From: Prevotella brunnea
GTDB taxonomy: Bacteria; Bacteroidota; Bacteroidia; Bacteroidales; Bacteroidaceae
DNA length: 64,000 nucleotides
Assembly (NCBI RefSeq): GCF_008016795.1
Contig: NZ_SDIK01000018.1
Span: 27,107 to 91,106 of the forward strand
Direction of reading: 5' to 3'
Shown: positions 50,385 to 59,574 of the stretch, piece by piece
Position numbering within the stretch: the first letter of the stretch is position 1
Layout of the letters: every line of letters starts with the position of its first letter
Position numbers and translations under genes: made by a program
Notes under the pieces: model-generated
The model's database searches: none
Seen by the model: only the letters and a program-made list of their open reading frames with translations
Told to the model about the DNA's origin: nothing

Positions 50385-52919
50385 TCAATACCTGAAACTA
50401 ACGCTGAGAAGGCAGTATGTGGGTACTATCTTATAATAATATTCCGATGACGAAATGGCAGTAACGTTGTACTCTCTGATGTTTTTGTTGTTGAAAATGT
50501 TGTAAGTCGTGAGCGTCAAAGTGATGTCCTTCTTCGGTAATCCGTAGCTCAAGTAAGGTCTTACGAATAAATAGAACGTGTGATTGCGTCCCAAAAAGTG
50601 CTCATCGAATGTAAATTTCACTTTTAAGTTCTTTCCGAAAGATCCAATCAGGTCTTGGTAAAACGAATAATCACGTGTTCGTGAAGGTTTACTGCCGATG
50701 CCGGAGACAGAGCTGAAGGTATAGCGCGCACCCATAACATAATTGAACCAACCGGAGAAGGCAGAGCGCAGCGAAAGCGTGGAATGGACGGAAACGGAAT
50801 TTACGTTCCGCGATCCATTATCCTCATATTCAGTCTGAAAAGAATTTTTATTGATGCTTGCGGAGAGCTTGAAACCTTGTCGGATGGTATCGATGTAATG
50901 ACTTACCGACAGATTTCCGAAATGTGTTCTGTTGTTTTTTACTTCTGTGGGCAAGATATAATCCATGTTCTCCGTGATACGGATGGCATCCACCCAATTG
51001 TTTTGCGACAGACTGTAATTGTAAATGGCTAATATTGAAGTTCTTACTGACGGAGAATATCTGTAAAGAGAATTGATGTGAAAATCTCCCGTATGATCGT
51101 TTACGAATGATGCCGGCTCTGTGTATTCGCGATAGTCGGTATATCGTCCGAGATATTCTGTCGGCATTATCTTCCCTTGCGTGTAGTCGCATGATAGAGA
51201 GAGGTAATGCCTTCCCCAGTCCCCCTCGAACAACAGTTCGGGCTCTATTCTCATTCTTTCCGATTTTGTGTTCTTGCCTGATGTGTCGATGAGTTTTTGT
51301 TGCCAATATCCCAAGAGGGTTTTAAGTTCTATTCTTGATTTTCCAAGATGAAAAGTAATATCGCCCTTGGTAAATAATAAATGTTCGTTGTATTTTACCT
51401 GATTGTCGAAAGAATCGTGGGTAAGCGTTGCGCGTTCTTTTCTGTAGTTCTGTCCCGTTTCCACATTCCACGCCCATCCCCTTTCTTTCTTGTAATACTG
51501 TATGGAAAAAAGGTTAAGAACGTCCTGATGATTGAAATTTTGACAGATGTCGTATATGGAGTTATTGAAGCCAAACGACTGGTTGTCGCGATTACCCATG
51601 GTAGTGTTGCTGATGATAACGGCCGCCTTGTTTTTGAAAGCGTGAGATAGATTTATCTTTCCTTCCACGTAGGTGGCTTTTGTTTGTGTCGCAAAGGCTG
51701 AAGACATGTCTTCCGTAAACTTGTTGTTCACTTTCTTGTTGGCATGGACAATCTTTCCCAGTAAGGTTAGGGTCGTGGTCGGGCACAGGTCGTATTTTAT
51801 CTGAAAGTTGTTGTTTAGCCATATGGGACTGTTCTTTAGAAAAGTGTAAATGTCTATCTTTACAGCGTTATTGAAATATGAGGTCTCTTCCCGACTTTCC
51901 GTCTGATAACGATTCTTCTCCACATTGAATTGGCTGCTGATTGTCAGTGCCTTTTTAGGTTGCCAAACCATGTTGAGGCTGTTGTATTCCGATTTCTGCT
52001 CCGCATAATCGATGTTGTCGCGATGGGCGAAGTTGTACAGGTGGTCGCCAACAATCTCCGCGGAGTGCAGTCGTATCAGGTCCTCAAAGGAGGCGAACTG
52101 AGAGGACCTGATGTTCGAGAAGCCCATTGCGTCGTATAACTTGAATTTTTTGTTCATCAGTAACAGGTTGCCCACCTCGTTGTAACGATGTCTATATCCA
52201 CCTCCCATTTCCATTTGTCCAACAGGCTTTTGCAACCGCATGTCCGATTTCAAAGATAAATTTAGTATCATGTCGTTGGAGCGTTGCACGTCTTTCAATT
52301 GTCTGTTTTCTTGATAGTTTTTTATCACTTCCACTGTTCCTATGAACTTAGCGGGAATGGTCTTGCTTGCAGTCTTATAGTTTGTTCCGAACATATCGGC
52401 GTGGTCAAGTGTGATTTTGCTGATGTGTTTTCCCCTGTAGGCTATGTCTCCGTTGTTGTCCACCTCTATGCCGGGAAGTTTTTTCAGCATTTCCTCCACG
52501 TTCTTTTCCATGCCATCGGTGAAAGCACTCACCAAAAATTGTGTTGTGTCGTTGTATTCCCGAATGGGCTTGGCACTCACCACCACTTCTTTCAACCCTA
52601 TCTCCTCTCTTCGCAAAATAACATGGAACGGTGTGCTGGTGGCTTTGTCTGTCTTGATTTGCTCTTCTCGGTAACCTAAACATCTTATCACGATGCGTCT
52701 GCCCGGTTTTATTATCGCTTTGCCCAAAGCGAAAAATCCGTTGTTGTCAGTTGTCGCGAAAGATAACAATTTGTTGCCCTTATCGTAAACAAGAACATAG
52801 GCATGTGCAACGGATTTTCCATCTTCATTTCTTACATAGCCGGTGGTTTGGGCTTTCAACGAAGATGTTGCCGATAGGGAGAGCAGTATGAATAACAGAA
52901 GACGCCAAGCGGTTTTCAT
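50385..52919 (-). CDS. TonB-linked outer-membrane protein with carboxypeptidase-regulatory domain
   Basis: An 844-aa protein. The frame opens at a TTG (52922), but the ATG at 52917-52919 starts the signal peptide (RLLLFILLSLSATSSLKAQ). Residues about 25-115 are a carboxypeptidase-regulatory-like beta domain (TTGYVRNEDGKSVAHAYVLV), then a TonB plug (IGLKEVVVSAKPIREYNDTT, LKKLPGIEVDNNGDIAYRG) and a long barrel ending CLLSVSFRY. It belongs to the non-SusC class of such proteins and has no SusD partner. The GLPGLI gene starts immediately upstream (5-bp gap), a frequent pairing. Confidence 0.88.
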   Translation of the reverse strand: MKTAWRLLLFILLSLSATSSLKAQTTGYVRNEDGKSVAHAYVLVYDKGNKLLSFATTDNNGFFALGKAIIKPGRRIVIRCLGYREEQIKTDKATSTPFHVILRREEIGLKEVVVSAKPIREYNDTTQFLVSAFTDGMEKNVEEMLKKLPGIEVDNNGDIAYRGKHISKITLDHADMFGTNYKTASKTIPAKFIGTVEVIKNYQENRQLKDVQRSNDMILNLSLKSDMRLQKPVGQMEMGGGYRHRYNEVGNLLLMNKKFKLYDAMGFSNIRSSQFASFEDLIRLHSAEIVGDHLYNFAHRDNIDYAEQKSEYNSLNMVWQPKKALTISSQFNVEKNRYQTESREETSYFNNAVKIDIYTFLKNSPIWLNNNFQIKYDLCPTTTLTLLGKIVHANKKVNNKFTEDMSSAFATQTKATYVEGKINLSHAFKNKAAVIISNTTMGNRDNQSFGFNNSIYDICQNFNHQDVLNLFSIQYYKKERGWAWNVETGQNYRKERATLTHDSFDNQVKYNEHLLFTKGDITFHLGKSRIELKTLLGYWQQKLIDTSGKNTKSERMRIEPELLFEGDWGRHYLSLSCDYTQGKIMPTEYLGRYTDYREYTEPASFVNDHTGDFHINSLYRYSPSVRTSILAIYNYSLSQNNWVDAIRITENMDYILPTEVKNNRTHFGNLSVSHYIDTIRQGFKLSASINKNSFQTEYEDNGSRNVNSVSVHSTLSLRSAFSGWFNYVMGARYTFSSVSGIGSKPSRTRDYSFYQDLIGSFGKNLKVKFTFDEHFLGRNHTFYLFVRPYLSYGLPKKDITLTLTTYNIFNNKNIREYNVTAISSSEYYYKIVPTYCLLSVSFRY

Positions 52920-52923
52920 CAAT

Positions 52924-53652
52924 TTATCTCAGGCATTTATCTGTGTTGTTGGTCTTAACCTCGTAAGATGTGGAAGCCTCACGACTGTCCTGTTGGCTGT
53001 TGAAGGCTCTTGCCAACTTCGCAGCATTGGCCTCCAAACGCTTCCGATAAACCTCTTTGCTTATCACCTTTCTTTTCTTTAGGTCGGGTTCTTGTGGCAA
53101 TTCAGCGGTTTGTTTCATCGAAGTCATTTGTATGTCAATCTCACCGTCGGAGGAAAAGGCGGAAACAATCAATCCCGGTAGTCCCCATAGTCGCCACGGA
53201 CCGCATCCAACGGGAATTTCCGGCGTGAACCATGCTTTTATGTTCCAGCCGCACAAATCGCATTGTGCCAACATGCAGTGGTATCCACCTATGGTTTTGG
53301 TGCTGTCGTTGAAAATGATCCAGTTCAAGGGATCCAAGTCGCCTTTGATAACGCACTTCTCCGAGATATCGCTTTCTTCCCAAAGAAAATATTTCTTGTC
53401 GAGAGAGTAATAGTTGAAGCGTCTGATGTCTAATTTGTCTTCGGCTTCTTCGTCCGATATATAAATGTCATCTGAGCTTATTTCCATCTCTTCCTGGTAG
53501 AACATATCATAGAACCACGCGTCCTTATTGAATAATAAGGTGGCATGACCATGATTAAAAGTTCCGAATTCGGAATATTCTGCTTGATAATTCTGCGCGA
53601 AAAGTGGGAAACTATAGATAAATAATATATTAAAAAAAAGAATTTTAGTCAT
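52924..53652 (-). CDS. GLPGLI family exported protein
   Basis: A 242-aa protein with a signal peptide (FNILFIYSFPLFAQ) and the namesake motif in GPWRLWGLPGLIVSAFS (about 160-176). The family is found only in Bacteroidetes, is usually beside TonB-linked barrel genes as here, and has no known function. Two Cys pairs (CMLAQCDLCGW and VGCGPW) could form disulfides. The C-terminal 50 residues are charged and repeat Lys/Arg. Confidence 0.88.
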   Translation of the reverse strand: MTKILFFNILFIYSFPLFAQNYQAEYSEFGTFNHGHATLLFNKDAWFYDMFYQEEMEISSDDIYISDEEAEDKLDIRRFNYYSLDKKYFLWEESDISEKCVIKGDLDPLNWIIFNDSTKTIGGYHCMLAQCDLCGWNIKAWFTPEIPVGCGPWRLWGLPGLIVSAFSSDGEIDIQMTSMKQTAELPQEPDLKKRKVISKEVYRKRLEANAAKLARAFNSQQDSREASTSYEVKTNNTDKCLR

Positions 53653-53673
53653 TTCATTTCCATAGTTATGTGT

Positions 53674-54057
53674 TTAAAGAGTTGTTTCTTTTCTTTTTTT
53701 TACTTTTCCTCTTATTTTTAAAAAAAGAGGTTTTTGGGAGGCATTACTACAAATTATAATACTCTCTTTAAACGCCCCTAAAAAAACTGCATGATACCGT
53801 ATTACCAAATTGATTTCTTGGTTTGGGGCAATGGTATTATTATTGCATTTATAGGTTGTACAAGAACAGGTGGTATAAATTTTTGAAATTATGAGTGTAT
53901 CGCTGCCAATGTTTTTTATTTTGAACGACACAATTGCATTAGTGTTTTCATAAATGGTCTTGAAATCGTAATGGCTTGTCCTTACTTGAATGACAGGACT
54001 AGATAGCACTATACAAGATTTCAAAACCATTATGAAAAAGATAATTCTTCTATTCAT
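53674..54057 (-). CDS. DUF1573 exported protein
   Basis: A 127-aa protein with an N-terminal signal (IIFFIMVLKSCIVLSS) and a DUF1573 beta-sandwich: HYDFKTIYENTNAIVSFKIKNIG, then ISKIYTTCSCTTYKC and PNQEINLVIRYHA. The TxCSCT cysteine cluster is the family mark. Its function is unknown. Its ATG overlaps the stop of the preceding gene (TAATG), so they are translationally coupled. The region is distinctly AT-rich. Confidence 0.8.
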   Translation of the reverse strand: MNRRIIFFIMVLKSCIVLSSPVIQVRTSHYDFKTIYENTNAIVSFKIKNIGSDTLIISKIYTTCSCTTYKCNNNTIAPNQEINLVIRYHAVFLGAFKESIIICSNASQKPLFLKIRGKVKKRKETTL

Positions 54058-54410
54058 TAGAGCGCTTTTCTTAACTCTTTTTCTGCGGCTTTAATTGATT
54101 TTAGAACCTCTTTTAGGGCTTTTTGACAATCTTTAGCTGTTACGCTAATCGTAACTTCTACGAAATGTATAGAAACTTTGACGCTTATTGTGCAAGAAAC
54201 ATTTTTTTCTTGTTCAGGCACTTGGGCTATAGTGTTTTCAATTACAGATTTACATTTTTCATCAAGCTCTATTGAGGATAGTTCGGTGATATCTCCCAAT
54301 TCAAAATTGTAAATAACTTCATCAACGAATCTTGTTGAAACTTCCTCGGCAGCGTTAGATGCTATACTAAAAGTAAATAAGCATAAAAATAATAAAATAG
54401 ATTTTTTCAT
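54057..54410 (-). CDS. Small exported protein of unknown function
   Basis: A 117-aa protein: signal peptide (ILLFLCLFTFSIASNAAEE), then a mostly helical acidic/basic body ending in a heptad-like KALKEVLKSIKAAEKELRKAL helix. No family recognised. It overlaps the DUF1573 gene by one base and probably begins the unit 54410 to 50385 that also contains GLPGLI and the barrel gene. The codons are AT-rich. Confidence 0.6.
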   Translation of the reverse strand: MKKSILLFLCLFTFSIASNAAEEVSTRFVDEVIYNFELGDITELSSIELDEKCKSVIENTIAQVPEQEKNVSCTISVKVSIHFVEVTISVTAKDCQKALKEVLKSIKAAEKELRKAL

Positions 54411-54498
54411 AAGAGAAATATTAAAATTTGTATTTAAATGTTATGCAAAAATATTGTAAAACATAGTAAACAAAAAATATTTTAACACTTTTAACATT

Positions 54499-54674
54499 GA
54501 TAGTGTTCTAAATGATTTTTTAGCACACGTCCTAATTGACTAATGTAAGCTCTTTATAAGAATATTACGCACATCAAAGGCTGGCAATGTGCCGACAGGC
54601 ATATCAATAGAATGAAAATATGAATACGATAACCATTGATTATAAATTACTTACAATGTGATTTCCAAAAGCTT
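54499..54674 (-). repeat. Decayed inverted copy of the palindrome element
   Basis: On the minus strand AAGCTTTTG (54666-54674) is followed by 20 nt and then TTATAATCAAT (54635-54645), 9 of 11 bases as in the intact tail and at the exact same distance. At 54500-54513 ATAGTGTTCTAAAT matches the right-hand terminal repeat of the MITE with one change. The rest of the gene-free stretch 54411-54887 is AT-rich and shows nothing else. Confidence 0.72.
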
Positions 54675-54887
54675 GGGTATTATGACGTGATATCTAAGCG
54701 CGTGGACAATGATTCCTATCGTGTGAAATCTTATTATATTATTTCTTAACGACTGATTGGAATTTCCTTGTTCGCCAATATGTTTCATTTCCACTATCCT
54801 CAACTTTTTGAGAGTGAGGATACAAAAAGCGACTCGAAGGCAGGTTGCTTTCGAGCCACTATGGTTGAGCCTGTAATGGTGGATAAA

Positions 54888-55841
54888 TTACAGAAGTTTC
54901 TTGCTGAGTTGCTCAAGCATATCCACGGTCATGCTCTTGAGGTCGTACTGAGGTTTCCATCCCCATTCTGCACGGGCACAAGAGTCGTCGAGGCTGTTGG
55001 GCCAGCTGTCAGCGTTGTTCTGCAACAGCGGGTTCACCTCGTAAACCATTTCAAAGTTTGGCTTGTGCTTTTTGATTTCGTTGTAAATCATTTCCGGCTC
55101 AAAACTCATGGATGCGATGTTAAAACCATTGTAGTGAACGAGCTTCGACGGGTCGGCTTCCATCAGCGAGATAGCTGCATGCAATGCGTCGGGCATGTAC
55201 ATCATGTCCATGAAAGTGCCTTTCGCGATGGGGCAGACGAACTTTTCGCCTTTCACGGCAGAGTAGTAGATATCCACAGCGTAATCGGTTGTGCCACCAC
55301 CGGGAGGCGTTACGTAGGAAATCAAGCCCGGGAAACGTACCGAACGTGTGTCCACGCCATACTTCTTGCGGTAGTAGTCGCTCAACAGCTCGGTGGTAAC
55401 TTTTGATACGCCGTAGATGGTGATGGGACGCTGAATGGTATCCTGTGGTGTCATGTCGTGGGGAGAGTTCGGACCGAAAGAGCCGATGGAACTTGGCGTA
55501 AATACGGCGCAGTTATTTTCGCGCGCCACCTCCAAAACGTTCCAAAGCCCGTCAATACCGATTTTCCATGCCAATCGGGGCTTGCCTTCCGCAACTACGG
55601 AGAGGAGTGCCGCGAGGTTATAGATGGTGTCGATGTTGTGCTTTTTTACAGCTTCGTTGAGCATCTCCGGGTTGGTAACGTCGCATTCAGCGAAAGGACC
55701 GCTTTCCTTGAGTTCGCCTGTGGGCTCTGCGCCTTTGATATAGCCTGCCACAACGTGCTCGTTTCCGTAACGCTTTCTTAACTCTCTTGTCAGTTCAGAC
55801 CCGATTTGACCGGTAGAACCGATTACCAATACATTTTTCAT
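54888..55841 (-). CDS. L-threonine 3-dehydrogenase, SDR (epimerase-like) type
   Basis: Oxidises L-threonine to 2-amino-3-ketobutyrate. A 317-aa extended short-chain dehydrogenase with the Rossmann motif VIGSTGQIGSEL at the N terminus and the catalytic YGVSKVTTELL (Tyr and Lys). It resembles UDP-glucose epimerases, but the divergent kbl gene 183 bp away, whose product uses the reaction product, supports the threonine role. A -7 box TAACTTTG lies at 55875-55882. Confidence 0.88.
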   Translation of the reverse strand: MKNVLVIGSTGQIGSELTRELRKRYGNEHVVAGYIKGAEPTGELKESGPFAECDVTNPEMLNEAVKKHNIDTIYNLAALLSVVAEGKPRLAWKIGIDGLWNVLEVARENNCAVFTPSSIGSFGPNSPHDMTPQDTIQRPITIYGVSKVTTELLSDYYRKKYGVDTRSVRFPGLISYVTPPGGGTTDYAVDIYYSAVKGEKFVCPIAKGTFMDMMYMPDALHAAISLMEADPSKLVHYNGFNIASMSFEPEMIYNEIKKHKPNFEMVYEVNPLLQNNADSWPNSLDDSCARAEWGWKPQYDLKSMTVDMLEQLSKKLL

Positions 55842-55874
55842 ATTATTATTTTACTGATTTGGATTACGTTGGCG

Positions 55875-55882
55875 CAAAGTTA
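55875..55882 (-). promoter_or_regulatory. -7 box TAACTTTG of the threonine dehydrogenase gene
   Basis: The plus strand reads CAAAGTTA, 34 bp upstream of the ATG, in the shared divergent region with kbl. Confidence 0.55.
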
Positions 55883-56024
55883 AACACTTTTTCGATTAGT
55901 TTATAAAATAAAAGTATTAATGTTGTATAAAATTAGCCGTTCCGATGAAAAATACCTCTGTAACCGTCTATTTTCTCAAAAAATATGACTTACTTTGCAG
56001 TTGTAAATTTTAAAATCTAGTGTT

Positions 56025-57212
56025 ATGTATGGTAAAATGAAACAACATCTCTGCGATACCCTCGCAGAAATCAAAGAAGCAGGTCTCTACAAGGAAGAAC
56101 GCATTATTGAAAGTCCTCAACAGGCTGCCATTACCGTGAAAGGCAAAGAAGTACTTAATTTCTGCGCAAACAACTATCTCGGTTTGTCAAATCACCCACG
56201 CCTGATTGAAGGCTCCAAGAAAATGATGGACGCTCGCGGCTTTGGTATGTCGTCAGTACGCTTCATCTGCGGTACACAGGATATTCACAAGCAATTGGAA
56301 GCTGCTATTTCCGATTACTTCAAAACGGAAGACACTATCCTCTACGCGGCTTGTTTCGATGCCAATGGCGGTGTTTTTGAACCTTTATTGACCGATCAGG
56401 ACGCAATCATCTCCGACTCTCTTAACCACGCTTCAATCATTGATGGTGTTCGCCTTTGTAAGGCTAAGCGTTATCGTTATGCCAATGCCGATATGGCTGA
56501 TTTGGAAAAATGTCTCAAAGAAGCACAGGCACAGCGATTCCGCATCATCGTTACCGACGGTGTGTTCTCAATGGATGGCAATGTTGCCCCGATGGATAAG
56601 ATTTGCGACCTCGCCGAGAAATACGACGCACTCGTAATGGTTGATGAGTCGCACTCTGCCGGTGTGGTCGGTGCTACCGGACACGGTGTGAGCGAACTCT
56701 GCAACACTTACGATCGCATTGATATTTATACCGGCACACTGGGTAAAGCCTTTGGTGGCGCATTGGGAGGTTTCACCACGGGTCGTAAGGAAATTATCGA
56801 TCTCTTGCGTCAGCGCAGTCGTCCTTATCTCTTCTCTAACTCTTTGGCGCCAAGCATTATCGGTGCCAGCCTCGAGGTGTTCAAGATGCTGAAGGAAAGC
56901 AATGAATTGCACGATAAGTTGGTGGAGAACGTGAATTACTTCCGCGACAAGATGATGGCAGCCGGCTTCGATATCAAGCCAACCCAGAGTGCCATTTGCG
57001 CGGTGATGCTCTATGATGCCAAGTTGTCTCAGGTTTATGCTTCCAAGATGCTCGAAGAAGGCATTTACGTTACCGGTTTCTACTATCCGGTAGTACCGAA
57101 GGAGCAGGCTCGCATCCGTGTGCAGCTTTCTGCCGGTCATACACGTGAACAACTTGATAAGGCAATCGCTGCCTTTATCAAGGTGGGCAAGGAACTTGGC
57201 GTTTTGAAGTAA
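56025..57212 (+). CDS. kbl: Glycine C-acetyltransferase (2-amino-3-ketobutyrate CoA ligase)
   Basis: PLP enzyme that splits 2-amino-3-ketobutyrate with CoA into glycine and acetyl-CoA. The 395-aa length is standard. Visible are FCANNYLGLSNHP, SVRFICGTQDIHK, VDESHSAGVVG and the PLP lysine in TGTLGKAFGGALGG (Lys241). It is divergent from the threonine dehydrogenase, so the two enzymes form the two-step threonine-to-glycine route. A TACTTTG box near 55990 could be its promoter. It is followed by a strong terminator. Confidence 0.95.
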   Translation: MYGKMKQHLCDTLAEIKEAGLYKEERIIESPQQAAITVKGKEVLNFCANNYLGLSNHPRLIEGSKKMMDARGFGMSSVRFICGTQDIHKQLEAAISDYFKTEDTILYAACFDANGGVFEPLLTDQDAIISDSLNHASIIDGVRLCKAKRYRYANADMADLEKCLKEAQAQRFRIIVTDGVFSMDGNVAPMDKICDLAEKYDALVMVDESHSAGVVGATGHGVSELCNTYDRIDIYTGTLGKAFGGALGGFTTGRKEIIDLLRQRSRPYLFSNSLAPSIIGASLEVFKMLKESNELHDKLVENVNYFRDKMMAAGFDIKPTQSAICAVMLYDAKLSQVYASKMLEEGIYVTGFYYPVVPKEQARIRVQLSAGHTREQLDKAIAAFIKVGKELGVLK

Positions 57213-57241
57213 GCAGAATTGTTATAAAATGTATATTCATG

Positions 57242-57282
57242 CCGCTCTATCCCCAATATCGGGGATGGGGCGGTTTCTTTTT
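57242..57282 (+). terminator. Terminator after kbl
   Basis: CCGCTCTATCCCC and GGGGATGGGGCGG pair (two G-T pairs) and a T-rich run follows, 30 bp after the stop. The remaining 330 bp before the next gene (57283-57609) show only a promoter. Confidence 0.85.
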
Positions 57283-57533
57283 GGATGCCTTCTCTCGATT
57301 ATAATCTATCGATTTAAGTAGGTGCTCAAAATTAAACGTATATACCTTCTTGGTTTTTTATATTACTCTGCTACTATCTTCTCGTTTTCTTTTTATCATT
57401 CTTCCGTCTTTTATCGATTGAATAGCTCGCTACACTCCCTTTTCAAACCAAAAGAATGACTGAAAGACAAACGAAAATATTGTGGCAATTGATTTTAGAT
57501 ACTACTTGTTGTGAAAAAATCTCAATAATAGTT

Positions 57534-57562
57534 TTTGTTTTTAGATTTTATACGTATATTTG
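57534..57562 (+). promoter_or_regulatory. Promoter of the 57610 two-gene unit
   Basis: TTTG at 57534-57537, 17 bp, then TATATTTG at 57555-57562; the spacing is slightly short of the usual 19-21. It is 48 bp before the ATG. Confidence 0.65.
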
Positions 57563-57609
57563 CATCGATATTTAATGTTTTTATTATAATAACACTTAAA
57601 TTATAACTT

Positions 57610-58080
57610 ATGACAAGAAAAGTACCTATTCTCTTGCTCACTCTTCTTTTGTCGTTGAGTACGCAAGCAAAAGTCACCAATATTATTGTGTGGCTGACAT
57701 CGGGCGAAACTGTTACGTACAGTCTCGCGGAGCATCCAAAAGTTATTCCGGGAAGTGAGGAAGTAAAAATTACCACAACCAAATCGGAAATTGTTTATAA
57801 CGCGGGAGAAGTCAAAAAGATTACCTTTGATGATCCAACGAGCATAGAACAAAAGGTGGCTGACTCTACCAACGAAACCGTGCGATTTTATGGCAATGCT
57901 ATGCATCTTTCAGGATTTAAAGCAGGCGAATCGGTACGTGTTTTCGATACGTCGGGAAAACTATGTTATAGCTATCAGACCGACAATGTGGGTGGACTTA
58001 CCATTCGTCTCGACAATTTCCAGAAAGGAATTTATATCGTAAAAACCAATCGTTACTCATCTAAATTTATCAAGAAATGA
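57610..58080 (+). CDS. Exported protein with T9SS-type C-terminal domain
   Basis: A 156-aa protein: signal peptide (VPILLLTLLLSLSTQAK), a short beta region (NIIVWLTSGETVTYSLAEHP; EVKKITFDD), and a C-terminal type A sorting-like domain of about 75 residues (VRVFDTSGKLCYSYQTDN, LDNFQKGIYIVKTNRYSSK). It should be exported by the type IX system. The cargo part is only about 60 residues. The stop overlaps the ATG of the next gene (ATGA, 4 bp), so the pair is coupled. Confidence 0.75.
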   Translation: MTRKVPILLLTLLLSLSTQAKVTNIIVWLTSGETVTYSLAEHPKVIPGSEEVKITTTKSEIVYNAGEVKKITFDDPTSIEQKVADSTNETVRFYGNAMHLSGFKAGESVRVFDTSGKLCYSYQTDNVGGLTIRLDNFQKGIYIVKTNRYSSKFIKK

Positions 58081-59501
58081 AAAAAATAATCAATTCTTTC
58101 GCTTTCACTTTTGTTTTTCTGCTCTCCGCGGTATGTGCTTCTGCTCAAGGTGTATATATTTATAAGAATGGAGAAAAACAAGTTTTCAATGCCGCAGACA
58201 TAGATAGTTTGGTCTTCTTTGGTGATGGCAATACTTCCGGTAGTCAGAATAGTTTTGAGATGCCCAGTGCCGAATTCGGTGCTTCTCTCGATGAACTCTT
58301 CAACTCGGCACAGAACAATGGCTTCTCGGTAACAAAGAATGGGGCAACGCAGCTCAATCTCTCTAAAATTGTTAATGGAGTAACCTATAACTGGGTGTAC
58401 AATTTCGATGATATGGGGACGTATAAATATTCCAAATGTAAATTGCCAGAAGGAAAGGTTAATGACTTTGAGAGCTTTATTACTTCTAAGGGATTTGCGG
58501 AGCAGCCTGACGCATCGAAAAATTCAGATGTGAAAGTATATCTGAACAATGAGGCTAAAACGGTGATCTTCGTCAATATTGAAGATGGTGCCGCTGAATA
58601 TTATTATGGACCTTACGATGAGTCATCTACATCGTGGACACGTATCTCCACTTTAAGTGATCCGAAAACTTCAACATGGATGCCATATTATGGAAGATAT
58701 GCCACAGTGGAACTTATGCAACTTTTTGAAAAACGCATGAAGCATGAGTTGAATACCACACTTTCGAAGATTGATAAAGGGGTATATGTTTACAATACCG
58801 GAGACCCGAAATGGATAGCCGTAAAATACTGGTTTGACGTAAAAACAAAATCAAAACTGGAAGAGGCATCCATTCTCGTGGACAAAAACAATATCCCTAC
58901 ACCTGCCGAAGTTACGGCATATCTCAAAACGATGGGGTACAGATATACCGGATTGACGAATTCGGACAAGGATGTTATTTACTATAGCGATAAGCTGAAA
59001 TCGGCATGCTATGTTCTTATGACAAAACCAGAGGGAGCAGCTACTTTCACTCCGCAAATGCACTATGCTTACAATGATTTGGATGGTCAGGTTCCACCAT
59101 TGACGGTTGATTTCCCAATGCCCATCATTGAGTTTGGAAAGAAAACCATTGATGAGATAATGGTGGAATATCGTAAACTGCCTTATTTTAAGAGTGAGGA
59201 ACCTAATGAGATGGGAAAGGTAATTAACACTACATCGGATGATTTTCCGAAAATTATATTGATAGAAGATGGAGGAAAATATGCCGCTGTTATTGTAGTT
59301 ACGTTCGACAAACTTGTCATTCGCTCTCCTTACCTTACGGATATGCTTACTAATAAGGGGTATGAGTATAGACCTGATGCCAGTGTGTTGCCAACTTATG
59401 TAGATTTTAAAAACGATGTGATGGCACAATTCGATATCAACGATCTTTACCAATATGGTTGGTTCTCTGTATCCTTTATGCCCAATGAAGTAAAACCGTA
59501 A
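58077..59501 (+). CDS. Exported protein with three divergent internal repeats, unknown function
   Basis: A 474-aa protein with a signal peptide (FVFLLSAVCASAQ), then the short element VYIYKNGEKQVFNAADIDSL shared in style with its partner. Three repeats of roughly 120-130 residues follow. Their starts align as MPSAEFGASLDELFNSAQ, MPYYGRYATVELMQLFEK and MPIIEFGKKTIDEIMVEY, and their later parts as KGFAEQPDAS, MGYRYTGLTN and KGYEYRPDAS. No family is recognised and no T9SS tail is seen. It is coupled to the 57610 gene, suggesting a surface or periplasmic complex. Confidence 0.68.
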   Translation: MKKIINSFAFTFVFLLSAVCASAQGVYIYKNGEKQVFNAADIDSLVFFGDGNTSGSQNSFEMPSAEFGASLDELFNSAQNNGFSVTKNGATQLNLSKIVNGVTYNWVYNFDDMGTYKYSKCKLPEGKVNDFESFITSKGFAEQPDASKNSDVKVYLNNEAKTVIFVNIEDGAAEYYYGPYDESSTSWTRISTLSDPKTSTWMPYYGRYATVELMQLFEKRMKHELNTTLSKIDKGVYVYNTGDPKWIAVKYWFDVKTKSKLEEASILVDKNNIPTPAEVTAYLKTMGYRYTGLTNSDKDVIYYSDKLKSACYVLMTKPEGAATFTPQMHYAYNDLDGQVPPLTVDFPMPIIEFGKKTIDEIMVEYRKLPYFKSEEPNEMGKVINTTSDDFPKIILIEDGGKYAAVIVVTFDKLVIRSPYLTDMLTNKGYEYRPDASVLPTYVDFKNDVMAQFDINDLYQYGWFSVSFMPNEVKP

Positions 59502-59534
59502 GTTTCCGTTATCGACTACCTTGTAACGTACTAG

Positions 59535-59574
59535 AACAACCCTTATATGTTTGGTTTCATATAAGGGTTGTTTT
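59535..59574 (+). terminator. Terminator after the 58077 gene
   Basis: AACAACCCTTATATG and CATATAAGGGTTGTT form a perfect 15-bp stem with an 8-nt loop and end in TTTT. Confidence 0.9.

Noticed and set aside
54768..55406. 212-codon plus-strand frame over the threonine dehydrogenase gene
   Set aside because: Antisense to a certain enzyme gene, with no family signal.
54888..55841. Sugar-nucleotide epimerase
   Set aside because: The divergent kbl gene fits threonine dehydrogenase of the SDR type better.
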